A stretch of DNA of 64,000 bases from Shewanella frigidimarina (GCF_003797125.1 NZ_RKKE01000002.1:657661-721660); one strand, 5' to 3'; shown: positions 29,017-40,229, numbered from the stretch's first letter. The notes: a model not told the origin generated them from the sequence alone. Translations and numbers: made by a program.

Positions 29017-29778
29017 TTAAAGCTCAAACAGTTGCAACGCATTTTTATTCAACTGTTCTAATATACAAACAGTTGGCTTTTTCTTCAAAAATGCGATTTC
29101 GGACACAATTCGAGGCAGAATAAGAGGAGTGTTTCGTGATTTAGGATGGTCAAAAGGTGGCATGCTTGGCGAATCCGTTTCCAATAAAAAATGCTCTAAA
29201 GGTAAATTAACCACTGTTTCTCGAAGCTTTTTTGCACTTGGATTGAGTATTAAAGCACCAATGCCTAATTTAAAACCCAGCGAAATATAACGTTTCGCAA
29301 TATCACTGTTGCCATAAAATCCATGTACAACACCGCCTTTAGATAGCTTAATACGATCCAACAATGACAATAATTCTTGATGAGCTTTAACGGCATGTAA
29401 AATGACGGGCAATTGATAAATTTGAGCAAGTGATAACTGTTTCTCAAGTAACAACAATTGTTTATCTGACCAATGATGTAATTTATCCAGCCCACACTCC
29501 CCAACAGCAACCAAACGCCTATTCTTGCTATATTGTTGTATCGTTGCTTCAAGTGTAATAATAGCCGCATCAATATCATCCGGCACATACCAAGGATGAA
29601 TACCGAGTGAGAAATAACAATTAAACTGCTGCGCTATTAGGATTTGCTTTTGCCATTGATCGACTGACACTCCTGGTAAAATAGCAGAGCTAATACCATG
29701 GCGATGCATGGCATCGAATAATTGTGTTCTATCATTATCGAACTCTGACATGTCGAGATGGGCATGAGTATCAATCAT
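29017..29778 (-). CDS. TatD-family metal-dependent hydrolase (YjjV-like)
   Basis: 253 residues from ATG 29778 (MIDTHAHLD). Metal-ligand motifs are visible: HAH at the start, GECGLD, the His of ILHAVK, VHGFYG and LETDSP. The family contains DNases and related hydrolases. In E. coli YjjV lies near prfC and the deo operon, as here. The start overlaps the end of the upstream small gene by 8 bases. Confidence 0.92.
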   Translation of the reverse strand: MIDTHAHLDMSEFDNDRTQLFDAMHRHGISSAILPGVSVDQWQKQILIAQQFNCYFSLGIHPWYVPDDIDAAIITLEATIQQYSKNRRLVAVGECGLDKLHHWSDKQLLLLEKQLSLAQIYQLPVILHAVKAHQELLSLLDRIKLSKGGVVHGFYGNSDIAKRYISLGFKLGIGALILNPSAKKLRETVVNLPLEHFLLETDSPSMPPFDHPKSRNTPLILPRIVSEIAFLKKKPTVCILEQLNKNALQLFEL

Positions 29779-29971
29779 AATGTCGCTCTTTTTTATTACC
29801 AATAACATTCTGTTTTATGACGGGCTCAGATATCGATGCTTCATTTGTAGGTTCACTCAATCGTGGTACACAGCTACGTTTATTTTCTAGGGTTAATCCC
29901 ATCTCATCGCACCATAAAATGTACCTTTGCCAGGGTTTCACAATAAATAGTCTAAAAATAGCCTTAATCAT
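29771..29971 (-). CDS. Small DUF5363-like protein
   Basis: 66 residues with an N-terminal hydrophobic/aromatic stretch and a conserved-looking core MGLTLENKRSCVP, which I associate with the DUF5363 family of gammaproteobacterial small proteins. Its TGA lies 8 bases inside the tatD-family gene, so translation is probably coupled. The role is unknown. The overlap and the recognisable core argue that it is real. Confidence 0.7.
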   Translation of the reverse strand: MIKAIFRLFIVKPWQRYILWCDEMGLTLENKRSCVPRLSEPTNEASISEPVIKQNVIGNKKERHYD

Positions 29972-29997
29972 CTTAATTCCCTCTTAAAAATAATAAT

Positions 29998-30025
29998 AAA
30001 AAAGGCGGCAAAGCCACCTTTTTTT
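29998..30025 (-). terminator. Terminator after prfC
   Basis: GGTGGC-ttt-GCCGCC-type stem with one mismatch on the minus strand, flanked by A and T runs, about 30 bases past the prfC stop. Confidence 0.8.
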
Positions 30026-30053
30026 AACATATCTGTAAAACACTTCTTAACAT

Positions 30054-31634
30054 TTAATGTTCGCGTGTTTTGGCAAACTCAACATCTGGGTAGCGTTCCA
30101 TAGATAAATTTAGATTAACCATTGTTGGAGCAATATAGGTCAAGTTATTTCCGCCATCGAGGGCTAAATTTTGACTACATTTACGACGAAACTCTTCTAA
30201 TTTACGCTCATCTTTGCAATACACCCAACGTGCGGTACTCACACTAATACCTTCGTAAATAGCTTCTACGTTATATTCACTTTTTAATCGTCCAACAACC
30301 ACTTCAAACTGTAGCACACCAACCGCGCCTACGATTAAATCGTTAGAATCAATTGGTCTGAAGACCTGTACAGCTCCCTCTTCAGATAATTGTACTAAGC
30401 CTTTAAGCAACTGCTTTTGTTTTAGTGGATCTTTTAAACGAATACGACGGAACATTTCAGGTGCAAAGTTTGGCACCCCAGTAAAGCGTAGTTTTTCGCC
30501 TTGAGTAAATGTATCACCAATTCGCATGGTGCCATGATTATGTAATCCAATGATATCGCCTGGATAGGCCGCTTCAGCACGGCTTCGATCTCCAGCCATA
30601 AAGGTCAAAGCATCGCTGACATTAACATCTTTACCGATACGCACATGGTGCATTTTCATACCTTGCTCATATCGACCTGAGCAAACACGCATAAAGGCAA
30701 CACGGTCTCGATGTTTTGGATCCATATTGGCTTGAATTTTAAAAATAAAGCCAGAGAACTTTTCTTCATCCGGCGTGACATTTCGTACATCACTTTCACG
30801 AGGAAGCGGCTTTGGAGCCCACTCAACGATGCCATCCAAAATATGATCCACACCGAAGTTACCCAAGGCTGTACCAAAATATACTGGCGTAAGCTCGCCT
30901 TTTAGAAAAGCTTCTTGATTGAATTCATTTGAAGCGCCGGCAACAAGTTCCATTTCATCGCGTATTTCATTGGCGTACGATCCAAGCACTTTATCTAATT
31001 CCGGATTATGTAATCCTTTAATAATGCGTTCTTCTTGGATGGTATGGCCCATACCGCTCTGGTATAAAATGATTTCATCACGCAAGATGTGATACACACC
31101 TTTAAATTCCTTACCTGAACCTATTGGCCAAGTAATAGGTGCACAAGCTATTTTTAAGATGTCTTCTACTTCATCCATCAATTCAATGGGGTCGCGAATA
31201 TCACGATCACATTTGTTCATGAATGTCACAATCGGTGTGTCACGCAAACGCGTCACTTCCATAAGCTTAATGGTACGATCTTCAACACCTTTCGCAGAGT
31301 CAATAACCATTAAACAAGAATCTACTGCGGTTAGTGTACGGTAAGTGTCTTCCGAAAAGTCTTCGTGACCAGGCGTATCAAGTAAATTGATGAGCGCGCC
31401 ACCGTAAGGAAATTGCATCACAGAAGTGGTAATCGAAATACCACGATCTTTTTCCATTTCCATCCAATCAGATTTAGCATGTTGACCAGACTTTTTGCCT
31501 TTTACCGTGCCAGCCTTTTGTAAGGCGTTTCCGAATAAAAGTACTTTTTCGGTGATGGTGGTTTTACCCGCATCGGGGTGCGAAATGATGGCGAAGGTAC
31601 GACGCTTGTCGACCTCAACTTTATTGCCTGACAT
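30054..31634 (-). CDS. prfC: Peptide chain release factor 3
   Basis: 526 residues. Translational GTPase with G1 [10 protein letters not shown]3 DTPGHEDF and G4 NKCDRD, then the beta-barrel and RF3 C-terminal domains. It removes RF1/RF2 from the ribosome after peptide release. The length matches the family. It follows nlpI on the same strand, with a terminator between them. Confidence 0.98.
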   Translation of the reverse strand: MSGNKVEVDKRRTFAIISHPDAGKTTITEKVLLFGNALQKAGTVKGKKSGQHAKSDWMEMEKDRGISITTSVMQFPYGGALINLLDTPGHEDFSEDTYRTLTAVDSCLMVIDSAKGVEDRTIKLMEVTRLRDTPIVTFMNKCDRDIRDPIELMDEVEDILKIACAPITWPIGSGKEFKGVYHILRDEIILYQSGMGHTIQEERIIKGLHNPELDKVLGSYANEIRDEMELVAGASNEFNQEAFLKGELTPVYFGTALGNFGVDHILDGIVEWAPKPLPRESDVRNVTPDEEKFSGFIFKIQANMDPKHRDRVAFMRVCSGRYEQGMKMHHVRIGKDVNVSDALTFMAGDRSRAEAAYPGDIIGLHNHGTMRIGDTFTQGEKLRFTGVPNFAPEMFRRIRLKDPLKQKQLLKGLVQLSEEGAVQVFRPIDSNDLIVGAVGVLQFEVVVGRLKSEYNVEAIYEGISVSTARWVYCKDERKLEEFRRKCSQNLALDGGNNLTYIAPTMVNLNLSMERYPDVEFAKTREH

Positions 31635-31654
31635 GTTAACCTTGCACTAGCCGC

Positions 31655-31680
31655 TAAAAAAGGCGCAAATTATAGCGCCT
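31655..31680 (-). terminator. Terminator after nlpI
   Basis: GGCGC-tataattt-GCGCC followed by TTTTTT on the minus strand, just before prfC. Confidence 0.8.
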
Positions 31681-31710
31681 ATCGATAGAATTGGCTAGGC
31701 AAAGTGTTTT

Positions 31711-32622
31711 TTAGCTCTTCGATGACAATTCGCTAGACTGTTGAATCATATTTTTCATTCTAGCCAATTCAATTCTCGCATAACGATGCTCAACAAAATC
31801 ATAGATATTGGTGGCTAATGTTAAACGATAAAAATTAGCGGCTTGCTGATATTGACCATTTTCAGCAGCATGTTTCGCTAAGTAAAAATACGCTTCACAT
31901 AAACGTTCTGCATATTCTTTGGGCTGAGATAAACCTTCTTTCGCAGCTGCAAATACTTGTTCTTGATTGATCTTACCTAAATAAAAATCGACTAACACAC
32001 TGGCCCAATCTTGATCCTTTAACTGCTGACGCTGTATCCCAAGATCAGCCAAGGCCAGCTTGCTATCAATAGATGAAGACATCAAATACAGCCACAAAGC
32101 TCGATAACCGTCACTAGGATCACGATCATAGAAAGCTTTCATATCATTAACGGCTAATTCGTAACGTTCGCCATAATATAATGCAATACCACGATTTAAA
32201 AAGGCATAGTCATAGTTTGGTGACAATTCAAGGACACCATCAAATGCTTCATAAGCACTGTCGAACTCACCTTCTTGAGTGTAATAAATACCAAGAAAGT
32301 TATACGCATCGGCTAGATCGGGTTGTAATTTTAATGCTTGATGAAAATCGATTCGGCCAAGTAAACGCAATCCGACACTGTCATAAATGACCCCACGATC
32401 GTAATGAAAACGTGCACGTTGTTCGTCAGTTAACTCCATAGTAGCCAAAATTTCATTTAGCTTTGCGAGTGTCACTTCCAATTTATAATCAGGCATGACA
32501 GGCGCAACAATCATCTGCCCTGCAATATTATCCTTTGAACCTAACGTTGCAGCACACCCTGACAACAACATACTTGCACCGACAACAACGGCAACGATTG
32601 TGGTGCGTAGTTTACATTCCAT
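31711..32622 (-). CDS. nlpI: Lipoprotein NlpI
   Basis: 303 residues. A signal peptide with lipobox LLSGC is followed by TPR repeats (two clear units at about 95-170). In E. coli NlpI is an outer-membrane adaptor that recruits peptidoglycan hydrolases and the protease Prc. Location downstream of pnp is the conserved one. Confidence 0.94.
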   Translation of the reverse strand: MECKLRTTIVAVVVGASMLLSGCAATLGSKDNIAGQMIVAPVMPDYKLEVTLAKLNEILATMELTDEQRARFHYDRGVIYDSVGLRLLGRIDFHQALKLQPDLADAYNFLGIYYTQEGEFDSAYEAFDGVLELSPNYDYAFLNRGIALYYGERYELAVNDMKAFYDRDPSDGYRALWLYLMSSSIDSKLALADLGIQRQQLKDQDWASVLVDFYLGKINQEQVFAAAKEGLSQPKEYAERLCEAYFYLAKHAAENGQYQQAANFYRLTLATNIYDFVEHRYARIELARMKNMIQQSSELSSKS

Positions 32623-32716
32623 CCGCTTTACCTTATCAGGTTCTATTAATATTCAATATCATAGCAATCTGGCAATCTAAGAGCCATGCACATTACAGAT
32701 TATTTTTTGTAGATAA

Positions 32717-32746
32717 AAAAAAGGAGATCAAATGATCTCCTTTTTT
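32717..32746. terminator. Bidirectional-type terminator after pnp
   Basis: AAAAAAGGAGATCA-aa-TGATCTCCTTTTTT, 23 bases past the pnp stop. It separates pnp from nlpI. Confidence 0.93.
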
Positions 32747-32768
32747 GTCGTTAAGCCTTTAAATTACA

Positions 32769-34865
32769 TTACTCAGCAGTTTCTTTCGCTTGAGCTTCTT
32801 TAATTGATAGTCTTACACGACCTTGACGATCCACTTCCATAACTTTAACAGCTACTTCTTGGTTCATTTCTAAATGATCTGACACGTTAGCAACACGTTC
32901 ATCACTGATTTGTGAAATGTGTACTAAACCGTCTTTACCAGGAAGAATGTTAACGAATGCGCCGAAATCAACGATACGAATAACTTTACCGTTGTAGATA
33001 CGACCCACTTCAACTTCAGCAGTAATTTCTTCAATACGACGGATAGCTTCTTTAGTTGCTTCACCGTTTGAAGAGGCAATCTTCACAGTACCATTGTCAT
33101 CAAGCTCAATCGTAGTACCCGTTTCTTCGGTTAGCGCACGAATTACCGCACCGCCTTTACCAATAACATCACGGATCTTCTCAGGGTTAATCTTGATGGT
33201 AGTGATACGTGGAGCATGAGCAGAGATATCGCCACGATGTGTGCCAATAGCTTGGTCCATCACGTTTAGGATATGAACTCGTGCACCATAAGCCTGTTGC
33301 AGTGCAATATCCATGATCTCTTTAGTGATACCTTCAATCTTGATATCCATCTGCAGAGCAGTAATACCATCACGAGTACCAGCTACTTTAAAGTCCATAT
33401 CGCCTAAGTGATCTTCATCACCTAAGATGTCAGAAAGTACAACGAAATCGTCGCCTTCTTTAACTAGACCCATTGCAATACCAGCAACTGAAGTTTTAAT
33501 CGGTACACCGGCATCCATTAATGCTAATGAAGTACCACATACTGAAGCCATAGAGCTTGAACCGTTAGATTCAGTAATCTCAGATACAACACGAATGCTG
33601 TATGGGAATTCTTCAGCAGAAGGCATAACGGCATTCATACCGCGCCATGCTAACTTACCATGACCAATTTCACGACGCTTAGGTGAACCAACCATACCTG
33701 TTTCACCAACAGAATACGGAGGGAAGTTATAATGAAGCATAAAGCGATTAGTACGTTCGCCCATAATGCTATCAATTTTCTGAGCATCACGTTCAGTACC
33801 TAATGTACAGGTAACTAATGCTTGAGTTTCACCACGAGTAAATAATGAACTACCGTGAGTACGTGGAAGTACACCCGCTAAAACACTTAACGCGCGGATC
33901 ATATCTGGTTCACGACCATCGATACGTGGCTTACCACTGATAATACGGCCACGTACAACGCTTTTCTCTAAACTACCAAGTAAGTTGTCTACTTCACGAG
34001 TATCAACATCTGGATTCTCTGCAACTAATGCAGCTTTCGCGGCAGCTTTAACAATACCGACTTGTACATAACGGTCTTGCTTAACTTCAATTTGGTAAGC
34101 TTCTGTCATGCCAGCTTCTGCAAGCTCTTTGATTTTAGCTACTAATGCCTGATCTTGAACTGGTGCAGTCCAATCCCATGTTGGTTTGCCAGCTTCTGCT
34201 TTGAACTCAGCAATAGCATCAACAACAACTTGTTGTTGATCATGGCCGTAAGTTACAGCACCTAACATGATTTCTTCTGCAAGCGCTTTAGCTTCAGATT
34301 CAACCATAAGTACAGCAGCCTTAGTACCAGCAACAACTAAGTTTAGTGAACTTGTTGCAAGCTGATCAACCGTTGGGTTAAGTACATATTCATCGTTGAT
34401 ATAACCAACACGCGCCGCACCTAGTGGGCCACTGAAAGGAATACCAGAAATAGCTAACGCTGCTGAGGTACCAATCATCGAAACAATATCTGGCTCGATT
34501 TGTGGATCAACAGAAACCACAGTGATGATAACTTGAACTTCGTTTTTAAAACCGTTAGGGAATAAAGGACGAATAGGACGGTCAATAAGACGCGCAATCA
34601 GAGTTTCATCTTCTGATGGACGACCTTCACGCTTGAAGAAACCACCAGGTATTTTACCTGCAGCATAGGTTTTTTCTTGATAGTTAACAGTTAGCGGGAA
34701 GAAGTCACGGCTTAAATCCGCTACTTTTTTACCAACTACAGTAACTAATACTGTGGTATCGCCCATGCTTGCTAAAACTGCAGCATCAGCTTGACGTGCA
34801 ATAACACCTGTTTCTAAGGTGACTGTATGTTGACCATACTCAAAACTCTTTACAATTGGATTCAC
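32769..34865 (-). CDS. pnp: Polyribonucleotide nucleotidyltransferase (PNPase)
   Basis: 698 residues from GTG 34865 ([12 protein letters not shown]). AGGA sits 9 bases before this GTG but directly against the upstream ATG 34874, so the GTG is the better start. Two RNase PH domains, then KH ([10 protein letters not shown]) and S1 ([18 protein letters not shown]) domains. It is a phosphorolytic 3'-5' exoribonuclease and degradosome component. Unlike in E. coli it is not next to rpsO; a GGDEF-EAL gene and a long gap intervene. Confidence 0.98.
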   Translation of the reverse strand: MNPIVKSFEYGQHTVTLETGVIARQADAAVLASMGDTTVLVTVVGKKVADLSRDFFPLTVNYQEKTYAAGKIPGGFFKREGRPSEDETLIARLIDRPIRPLFPNGFKNEVQVIITVVSVDPQIEPDIVSMIGTSAALAISGIPFSGPLGAARVGYINDEYVLNPTVDQLATSSLNLVVAGTKAAVLMVESEAKALAEEIMLGAVTYGHDQQQVVVDAIAEFKAEAGKPTWDWTAPVQDQALVAKIKELAEAGMTEAYQIEVKQDRYVQVGIVKAAAKAALVAENPDVDTREVDNLLGSLEKSVVRGRIISGKPRIDGREPDMIRALSVLAGVLPRTHGSSLFTRGETQALVTCTLGTERDAQKIDSIMGERTNRFMLHYNFPPYSVGETGMVGSPKRREIGHGKLAWRGMNAVMPSAEEFPYSIRVVSEITESNGSSSMASVCGTSLALMDAGVPIKTSVAGIAMGLVKEGDDFVVLSDILGDEDHLGDMDFKVAGTRDGITALQMDIKIEGITKEIMDIALQQAYGARVHILNVMDQAIGTHRGDISAHAPRITTIKINPEKIRDVIGKGGAVIRALTEETGTTIELDDNGTVKIASSNGEATKEAIRRIEEITAEVEVGRIYNGKVIRIVDFGAFVNILPGKDGLVHISQISDERVANVSDHLEMNQEVAVKVMEVDRQGRVRLSIKEAQAKETAE

Positions 34866-35261
34866 GTGACCCATTCCTTAATTTAATGACCTTTAATTAC
34901 GCGCACAAGTATACTTCAATTCAGCTGAATAGTTAAATAGACGCGAGTTACAGAATGTGAAAATCTTTAAAATAATCATTTTCCTACGTGAGATCATCGT
35001 ATTAACAAATGATTTAGACGTTTTTGAACATAGATTTTTTCGATTAAGTGACCTGAGGTTTACTATTTGATTTGATTATTGATGACAAGACAGATGAATT
35101 TGACTAAAGTTGTAGCTAATAGTGTCAATTTTTGTAGGGTTAACTAATTACCTAACCACGTTAAGATTGATTTTATATCGCCTATAAATCATGAGTACTT
35201 TTAGCAATCAAATTGCGAAAGTTAACGTAAAATTAGTCACTTATATGACATGGAATAATAC
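34866..35261. other. Divergent gap, pnp / GGDEF-EAL gene
   Basis: About 390 AT-rich bases holding the promoters and leaders of two divergent genes. I cannot place a confident promoter or an RNase III-type leader hairpin for pnp. Confidence 0.5.
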
Positions 35262-37298
35262 ATGACTGCCCGTTTTAAGTCTCTTACATGGAAACAAACA
35301 AACTTAGTGGTATTTACTGCTTTGTTTTTTGCAATTGCCATCTTTATAGTAGAAATTGCGTTTATGGTCATTACGACTAATCAACAGCTCACTGCAGCAC
35401 AGCAAGAACTGCTAAATTCCGTAGAACAAACCACCACCAATGCAGTATGGTCGTTAGATGACAAACTTGCTAGTCAAACACTCGAAGGTATTATCAAAGT
35501 CGATAATGTCGGTTCAGCGGTCATTGAGCTTGATGATGGTTCATTATTTGTGTCTGAGGCCAATGAATCAGATGAATTCTCTAATAATTACATATCCTTA
35601 AGTAATCGCCTTTTTGGTGAAAGAAAAGAAATTTCCCGTTCGCTGTATCGTCCGTTCTATTTTGAAGGCAATAAACAACAGCAACTCATTGGCACACTAA
35701 CCATTTTTTACGACACTCAAAAACTCACCACAAAACTTTTTAGCCAGCTACAACTTGGGCTAATAGCCACATTAGCTCGTGCATTATTACTCACACTTGT
35801 TCTAACAGTGGTGTTTCATCGTTTTCTAACACAACCTATCGCACGTATTAGTGAAGCTATCGATAAAATTGACCCAGATTATCCAGATGAAAACTTGTTG
35901 CCTATGTCTCAAGCCCATAAAGATGATGAATTAGGGCTCGTTACCAGTAAATTTAATCAAATTTTATTACAATTTAGTCAGACTCAAAATAAACTGCGCA
36001 AGATGGCGACGCGAGACCCATTAACTGGTTTACCAAACCGAACCTTATTATTAGAAACACTCAATGTGACGATTCAACGATCACGAGTTCATAAACGAAA
36101 TTTTGCTCTACTCTTTATCGATTTAGATCGGTTTAAAAACGTCAATGACTCTTTAGGCCATGCATTAGGGGATCAATTCCTCGCACGAATCGCACGTATT
36201 TTAGAAAGAGTGGTCGGTGATCGAGGCAGCGTGGCGCGTTTAGGTGGCGATGAATTTGTGATTTTAGCCGATGAAATACAAACCCCGGCACAAGCAGCTG
36301 ATTTTGTGGATAAGTTACTGATCCAATTAAATACTCCGATTCAACTAAATGAGCATGCTATCCATCCAGCGGCTTCTATCGGGATATCAATATATCCAGA
36401 AGATGGTAACACCGCAGAGGATTTAATTCGTCATGCAGATATTGCTATGTACAGCGCTAAAGCCGCTGGTTCTAATCAATGGTCGTTCTTTAAACAACAA
36501 ATGACAGAACGTGCAGCTGTGAGATTACGTACAGAAGCCTCATTACACGATGCGTTGAAAAACAACGAATTTTTACTATATTTCCAACCTAAGTTTGACT
36601 TAAACACCAATCAAGTCGTCGGATGTGAAGCACTTATTCGCTGGCAAAAAGACGGTCGATTAATCAGCCCAATGTCATTTATCCCTGTTGCTGAAGAAAC
36701 CGGTATTATCATCCCTATCGGCCGTTGGGTTATCGAACAAAGCTGTAAAGTCATTAGGGAATGGCAACGAAAATACAATTATGCTATTCCTATTGCTGTT
36801 AATGTGGCCTCGCAACAATTTGCCGATGCCAGTTTAGTACCTGATATAAAGCAACTGGCAATTCGTTATCAAATACGTCCAGAATTGCTTGAAATAGAAA
36901 TAACAGAAACGTCACTGATGAATGATGTTGAACAAGCAATTACCAAATTGGAACAACTCAAGTCAGCTGGTTTTGGTATTGCGGTCGATGACTTTGGTAC
37001 TGGGTATTCTTCATTATCATATTTACGACACTTGCCGATTACCACGATGAAAATTGATCGTGCATTTGTTAGCGATCTTCCAGAAGATAGCGCAATTGCG
37101 TCAACTATTTTAATGCTCGGACGCCAGCTTGATTTGACCATTGTTGCTGAAGGTATTGAAAATATTCAACAGCTGGAATGGCTCAAAGAAAATCAATGTG
37201 AAATCGGCCAAGGTTTTTACTTCAGCCAGCCATTACCAATAGAAGAGTTTGAAGAGAAATATATTGCCTGTAATACTGCGAAAATAATGCACGTTTAA
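35262..37298 (+). CDS. Membrane GGDEF-EAL protein (c-di-GMP turnover)
   Basis: 678 residues. Two membrane segments (about 15-40 and 165-190) enclose a periplasmic sensor domain, followed by a HAMP-like linker. The GGDEF domain has an intact RLGGDEF active site and DRFKNVND. The EAL domain keeps EALIRW and DDFGTGYSS. Both enzymatic halves look competent, so it may make or break c-di-GMP depending on the signal. It lies between rpsO and pnp on the opposite strand. Two PilZ proteins elsewhere in the window are possible receivers. Confidence 0.94.
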   Translation: MTARFKSLTWKQTNLVVFTALFFAIAIFIVEIAFMVITTNQQLTAAQQELLNSVEQTTTNAVWSLDDKLASQTLEGIIKVDNVGSAVIELDDGSLFVSEANESDEFSNNYISLSNRLFGERKEISRSLYRPFYFEGNKQQQLIGTLTIFYDTQKLTTKLFSQLQLGLIATLARALLLTLVLTVVFHRFLTQPIARISEAIDKIDPDYPDENLLPMSQAHKDDELGLVTSKFNQILLQFSQTQNKLRKMATRDPLTGLPNRTLLLETLNVTIQRSRVHKRNFALLFIDLDRFKNVNDSLGHALGDQFLARIARILERVVGDRGSVARLGGDEFVILADEIQTPAQAADFVDKLLIQLNTPIQLNEHAIHPAASIGISIYPEDGNTAEDLIRHADIAMYSAKAAGSNQWSFFKQQMTERAAVRLRTEASLHDALKNNEFLLYFQPKFDLNTNQVVGCEALIRWQKDGRLISPMSFIPVAEETGIIIPIGRWVIEQSCKVIREWQRKYNYAIPIAVNVASQQFADASLVPDIKQLAIRYQIRPELLEIEITETSLMNDVEQAITKLEQLKSAGFGIAVDDFGTGYSSLSYLRHLPITTMKIDRAFVSDLPEDSAIASTILMLGRQLDLTIVAEGIENIQQLEWLKENQCEIGQGFYFSQPLPIEEFEEKYIACNTAKIMHV

Positions 37299-37497
37299 CC
37301 ACTACAAGCTCAATGTCTGGTATCAGATGCCGAAACACATTCATTAGCGACTGCCTTGAACATAAGAGTTAGTCAGTGGTTCATCAATTTAAAACGACAT
37401 TATTTTGAGGTGGCAGTGGCCGTATTAACCTTCCGCAGGTAACATATTACCTCATCTAAAGGGCTTAATTCATTTGGCAAAATGGTAAGCTGCCCCT

Positions 37498-37539
37498 TAT
37501 TCTCTATTCTCTATTCTCTATTCTCTATTCTCTATTCTC
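37498..37539 (+). repeat. Six perfect tandem copies of TATTCTC
   Basis: Uninterrupted heptamer array in non-coding DNA, ending in TAAAAAA. It is a simple-sequence repeat prone to length change; it is outside any gene I can support. Confidence 0.97.
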
Positions 37540-38364
37540 TAAAAAATCCTAGCAGAACTCTTTTGCAATATGGTCATCAAAATTAATGTTTCAGCCGTAA
37601 TTGTTTAAGGCAAATGTAAGGTTCAAATTGTTATTTTATTCACTCACTAGAAGATAGTGATGGCAGGATATTAAGTTGTCACCGCCCATCTATAGCTACA
37701 AGGAAGTACTGGTTAGGCATAGAAATACCAAATACTACCATATCAAATTCATTGCCCATTAGGTCTCTCAGCAAGAGTTAAACATTCTCTAAGGAGAATG
37801 CGTAACAGTTAGCGTAATTGCAGTCGGTAACTGCTCCTGTGTTCCCTAGCGCCTTTAATCCTGCAATTACACGTATCAACTCAATGCGACTTAAGTATTC
37901 AATTTACTGTGTTGGCTATGATGTTAAAAGATATTGCAGATGAAAAATAACCTGAAGATTACGCCGAAACGTAAATGCTTAGACAAATAAATAGGTTATA
38001 TTTTTATTGAAATGACCATATAGTTTCTGATCAATATCTTCCAAAATAATGAAATAAAACTTAGCGTAACGTTGATGACGATGAAAGAACGATCTAAAAA
38101 TTAGCCATAACCAATTAAAAGGTTAATATCGATGGAATTAACTAGCAGAAAAAGTTTTTAGCGAGTGTCGGCAATGCAAGGGGAAAACAGCGATTTTCGT
38201 CCAGAAGACGATTCTAAAACAACTTACATAGAATATTTGACCATTAAAATAGCCCGTAGATATAATACCAAGATGCTATTGCTGTAGATTGGGTAGATAA
38301 CGCCAAGACAACTAGTGGGTACTTGTTTTGCACAATTCTGAGGCGATTTGATTATTTTAGGCAA

Positions 38365-38393
38365 TAAAAAAAGGAGGCTTATGGCCTCCCTCT
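38365..38393 (-). terminator. Terminator after rpsO
   Basis: GGAGGCC-ataa-GCCTCC followed by TTTTTTT on the minus strand, about 40 bases past the stop. It would end the rpsO transcript before the GGDEF-EAL region, so pnp is not read from the rpsO promoter unless by readthrough. Confidence 0.88.
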
Positions 38394-38433
38394 TTACGGT
38401 TAAACTACTTACAAAAGTAAGCAGAATGTCGAA

Positions 38434-38703
38434 TTAACGACGTAAACCTAACTTCTGGATCATAGCAGTATAACGAGCTACGTCTGTACGCTTTAAGTAA
38501 GCAGAAAGCTTACGGCGTGCACTAACCATACGTAATAAACCACGACGAGAGTGGTGATCATGGATGTGCTCTTTAAAGTGACCTTGAAGGTGGTTGATTT
38601 GAGCAGTTAACAAAGCTACTTGAACTTCAGTTGAACCTGTATCGTTTTCGCAGCGACCAAAATCAGCCAAAATTTTTGCTTTTGTTTCAGCACTTAGTGA
38701 CAT
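38434..38703 (-). CDS. rpsO: 30S ribosomal protein S15
   Basis: 89 residues from ATG 38703 ([11 protein letters not shown]), preceded by GGAGA; a four-codon extension is not supported. It has the S15 hallmarks [12 protein letters not shown] and LKLG-type C-terminus (KLGLRR). It binds 16S rRNA early in 30S assembly. It follows truB on the same strand as in E. coli. Confidence 0.98.
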   Translation of the reverse strand: MSLSAETKAKILADFGRCENDTGSTEVQVALLTAQINHLQGHFKEHIHDHHSRRGLLRMVSARRKLSAYLKRTDVARYTAMIQKLGLRR

Positions 38704-38844
38704 GTGTATCTCCAAAAAAAGTAAATGTATCTCAAGCCGATCACTAACTCAGCCAGAGTGAGCGCGACATTCTAACCAGATTGCTGGCTAACCGCAATAA
38801 AATTCGATTATTTATCTGAAAAAGTGAATGACTAAGTAAACAGA

Positions 38845-39798
38845 CTACTCAGCGGCATCATTATCGTGGATCACAATTAAACGTTTGGGTGCTAATAAAC
38901 CATCATCATTCATGATACCCATACCAACAAATCGGCGTTCATCGCCAATAGTGATCCGCACTAATTCATCAGGCTTAAGTCCCGCTGCTTGAATTGCTTG
39001 CCCTTGCATGACGTAATATAGCATCGCCTCAGGCAAGTTAATTTCAGCAAATTTAGCCACTGCAGTATCCATTGGTAACAATAACGGATCCATTAGGGTC
39101 TGAGGAGCAACATCTTGTCTATGAGCTTGTTCAAGTAGCGCTTCTAATTGGGCAAGCGTTACCATTTTTTCATAAGGATATTCGGCGACTTGAGTACGAC
39201 GCAACATAACCACATGTGCTCCACAACCAAGCATTTCACCTAAATCATCAATAATGGTGCGAATGTAAGTCCCTTTAGAACAATGAATGTCTAAGGTTAA
39301 TTCATCACCTTCAAGCTTAATAAAATTTAGCTCAAACACGGTAATAGGTCGCGACTCACGTGGAACTTCAATCCCCTCACGAGCATATTTATACAAAGGC
39401 TGACCTTGGTATTTTAATGCCGAATACATTGACGGTATTTGCTGAGTGGTTCCTCGAAAAAATGCGAGCTTTTCATCAAGTAATGCTTGAGTAACGTTAA
39501 CAGGGCGCGTTTGCACGACTTCCCCATCTGAATCACTTGTGTCAGTACGTTGACCCAATTTAGCTGTCACCAGGTAGCGCTTATCCGAATCTAATAAATG
39601 CTGAGAGAACTTAGTCGCTTCTCCCAGGCAAATAGGCAACATACCTGTTGCTAACGGGTCTAAAGCACCTGTATGGCCAGCTTTATTGGCATTAAAAAAA
39701 CGCTTTACTCTTTGCAGGGCAAAATTAGAGCTCATGCCAGTATCTTTATCGAGTAATACGATTCCGTCGATGAAGCGACCTTTAGGGCGACGAGCCAT
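38845..39798 (-). CDS. truB: tRNA pseudouridine-55 synthase
   Basis: 317 residues. Catalytic Asp lies in [12 protein letters not shown]. It makes pseudouridine 55 in the T loop of tRNAs. Its ATG overlaps the rbfA stop (TAATG), indicating coupled translation. Length and C-terminal PUA-like region fit the family. Confidence 0.98.
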   Translation of the reverse strand: MARRPKGRFIDGIVLLDKDTGMSSNFALQRVKRFFNANKAGHTGALDPLATGMLPICLGEATKFSQHLLDSDKRYLVTAKLGQRTDTSDSDGEVVQTRPVNVTQALLDEKLAFFRGTTQQIPSMYSALKYQGQPLYKYAREGIEVPRESRPITVFELNFIKLEGDELTLDIHCSKGTYIRTIIDDLGEMLGCGAHVVMLRRTQVAEYPYEKMVTLAQLEALLEQAHRQDVAPQTLMDPLLLPMDTAVAKFAEINLPEAMLYYVMQGQAIQAAGLKPDELVRITIGDERRFVGMGIMNDDGLLAPKRLIVIHDNDAAE

Positions 39799-40229
39799 TA
39801 ATCTTGCTCCTTTTCACCGTCAACAGACTCGCTGTTATCAGGTGTATCAGGCGTAAATTGCTGCTGTTTGGCTTTATCTTTATTAATGACTTGTGTCACT
39901 AGGTTAGACATACGCATGCCTTCTACTAGCGAACTATCATAAATAAAACGTAATTCAGGCATGACGCGTAATTTCATGCGGCCAGCGACTAAAGTACGGA
40001 CATAAGGTGCAGCTACAGTAAGCGCATCAATTTTTTGTTGAACAAGTTCAGTATCTTCTTCAAAAAAGGTCACATAAACTTTTGCATAACTTAAATCACG
40101 AGAGACGTCGACGTCATTTACTGTGACAAAACCAATGCGAGGATCTTTCATATCGCGTTGCAACACCATTGCAAGTTCTTGCTGGAGTTGTTGTGCAATA
40201 CGGCGTGTACGACTAAATTCTTTTGCCAT
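39798..40229 (-). CDS. rbfA: Ribosome-binding factor A
   Basis: 143 residues from ATG 40229 ([10 protein letters not shown]); the longer open frame lacks family support. KH-like fold with [11 protein letters not shown] and [11 protein letters not shown]. It acts in late 30S maturation and is a cold-shock protein in E. coli. It overlaps truB by one base and is separated from infB by a terminator. Confidence 0.97.
   Translation of the reverse strand: MAKEFSRTRRIAQQLQQELAMVLQRDMKDPRIGFVTVNDVDVSRDLSYAKVYVTFFEEDTELVQQKIDALTVAAPYVRTLVAGRMKLRVMPELRFIYDSSLVEGMRMSNLVTQVINKDKAKQQQFTPDTPDNSESVDGEKEQD

Larger units (their letters stand above)
37299..38433. other. 1.1-kb gene-free region between GGDEF-EAL gene and rpsO
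   Basis: No gene that I can support. It contains a six-copy heptamer array, the rpsO terminator, and two short minus-strand open frames, 37778-37903 (reads ...RIELIRVIAGLKALGNTGAV...) and 37679-37759 (MGNEFDMVVFG...), in different frames. They could be remnants of one broken gene, but I do not recognise the family. A 36-codon plus-strand frame begins at about 38174. Confidence 0.6.

Noticed and set aside
29265..29588. 107-codon minus-strand frame inside the TatD-family gene
   Set aside because: It is another reading phase of the same strand within a gene whose catalytic motifs are all in the chosen frame.
37498..37539. Heptamer array considered as a CRISPR-like repeat
   Set aside because: The copies are directly adjacent with no spacers and the unit is only 7 bases.
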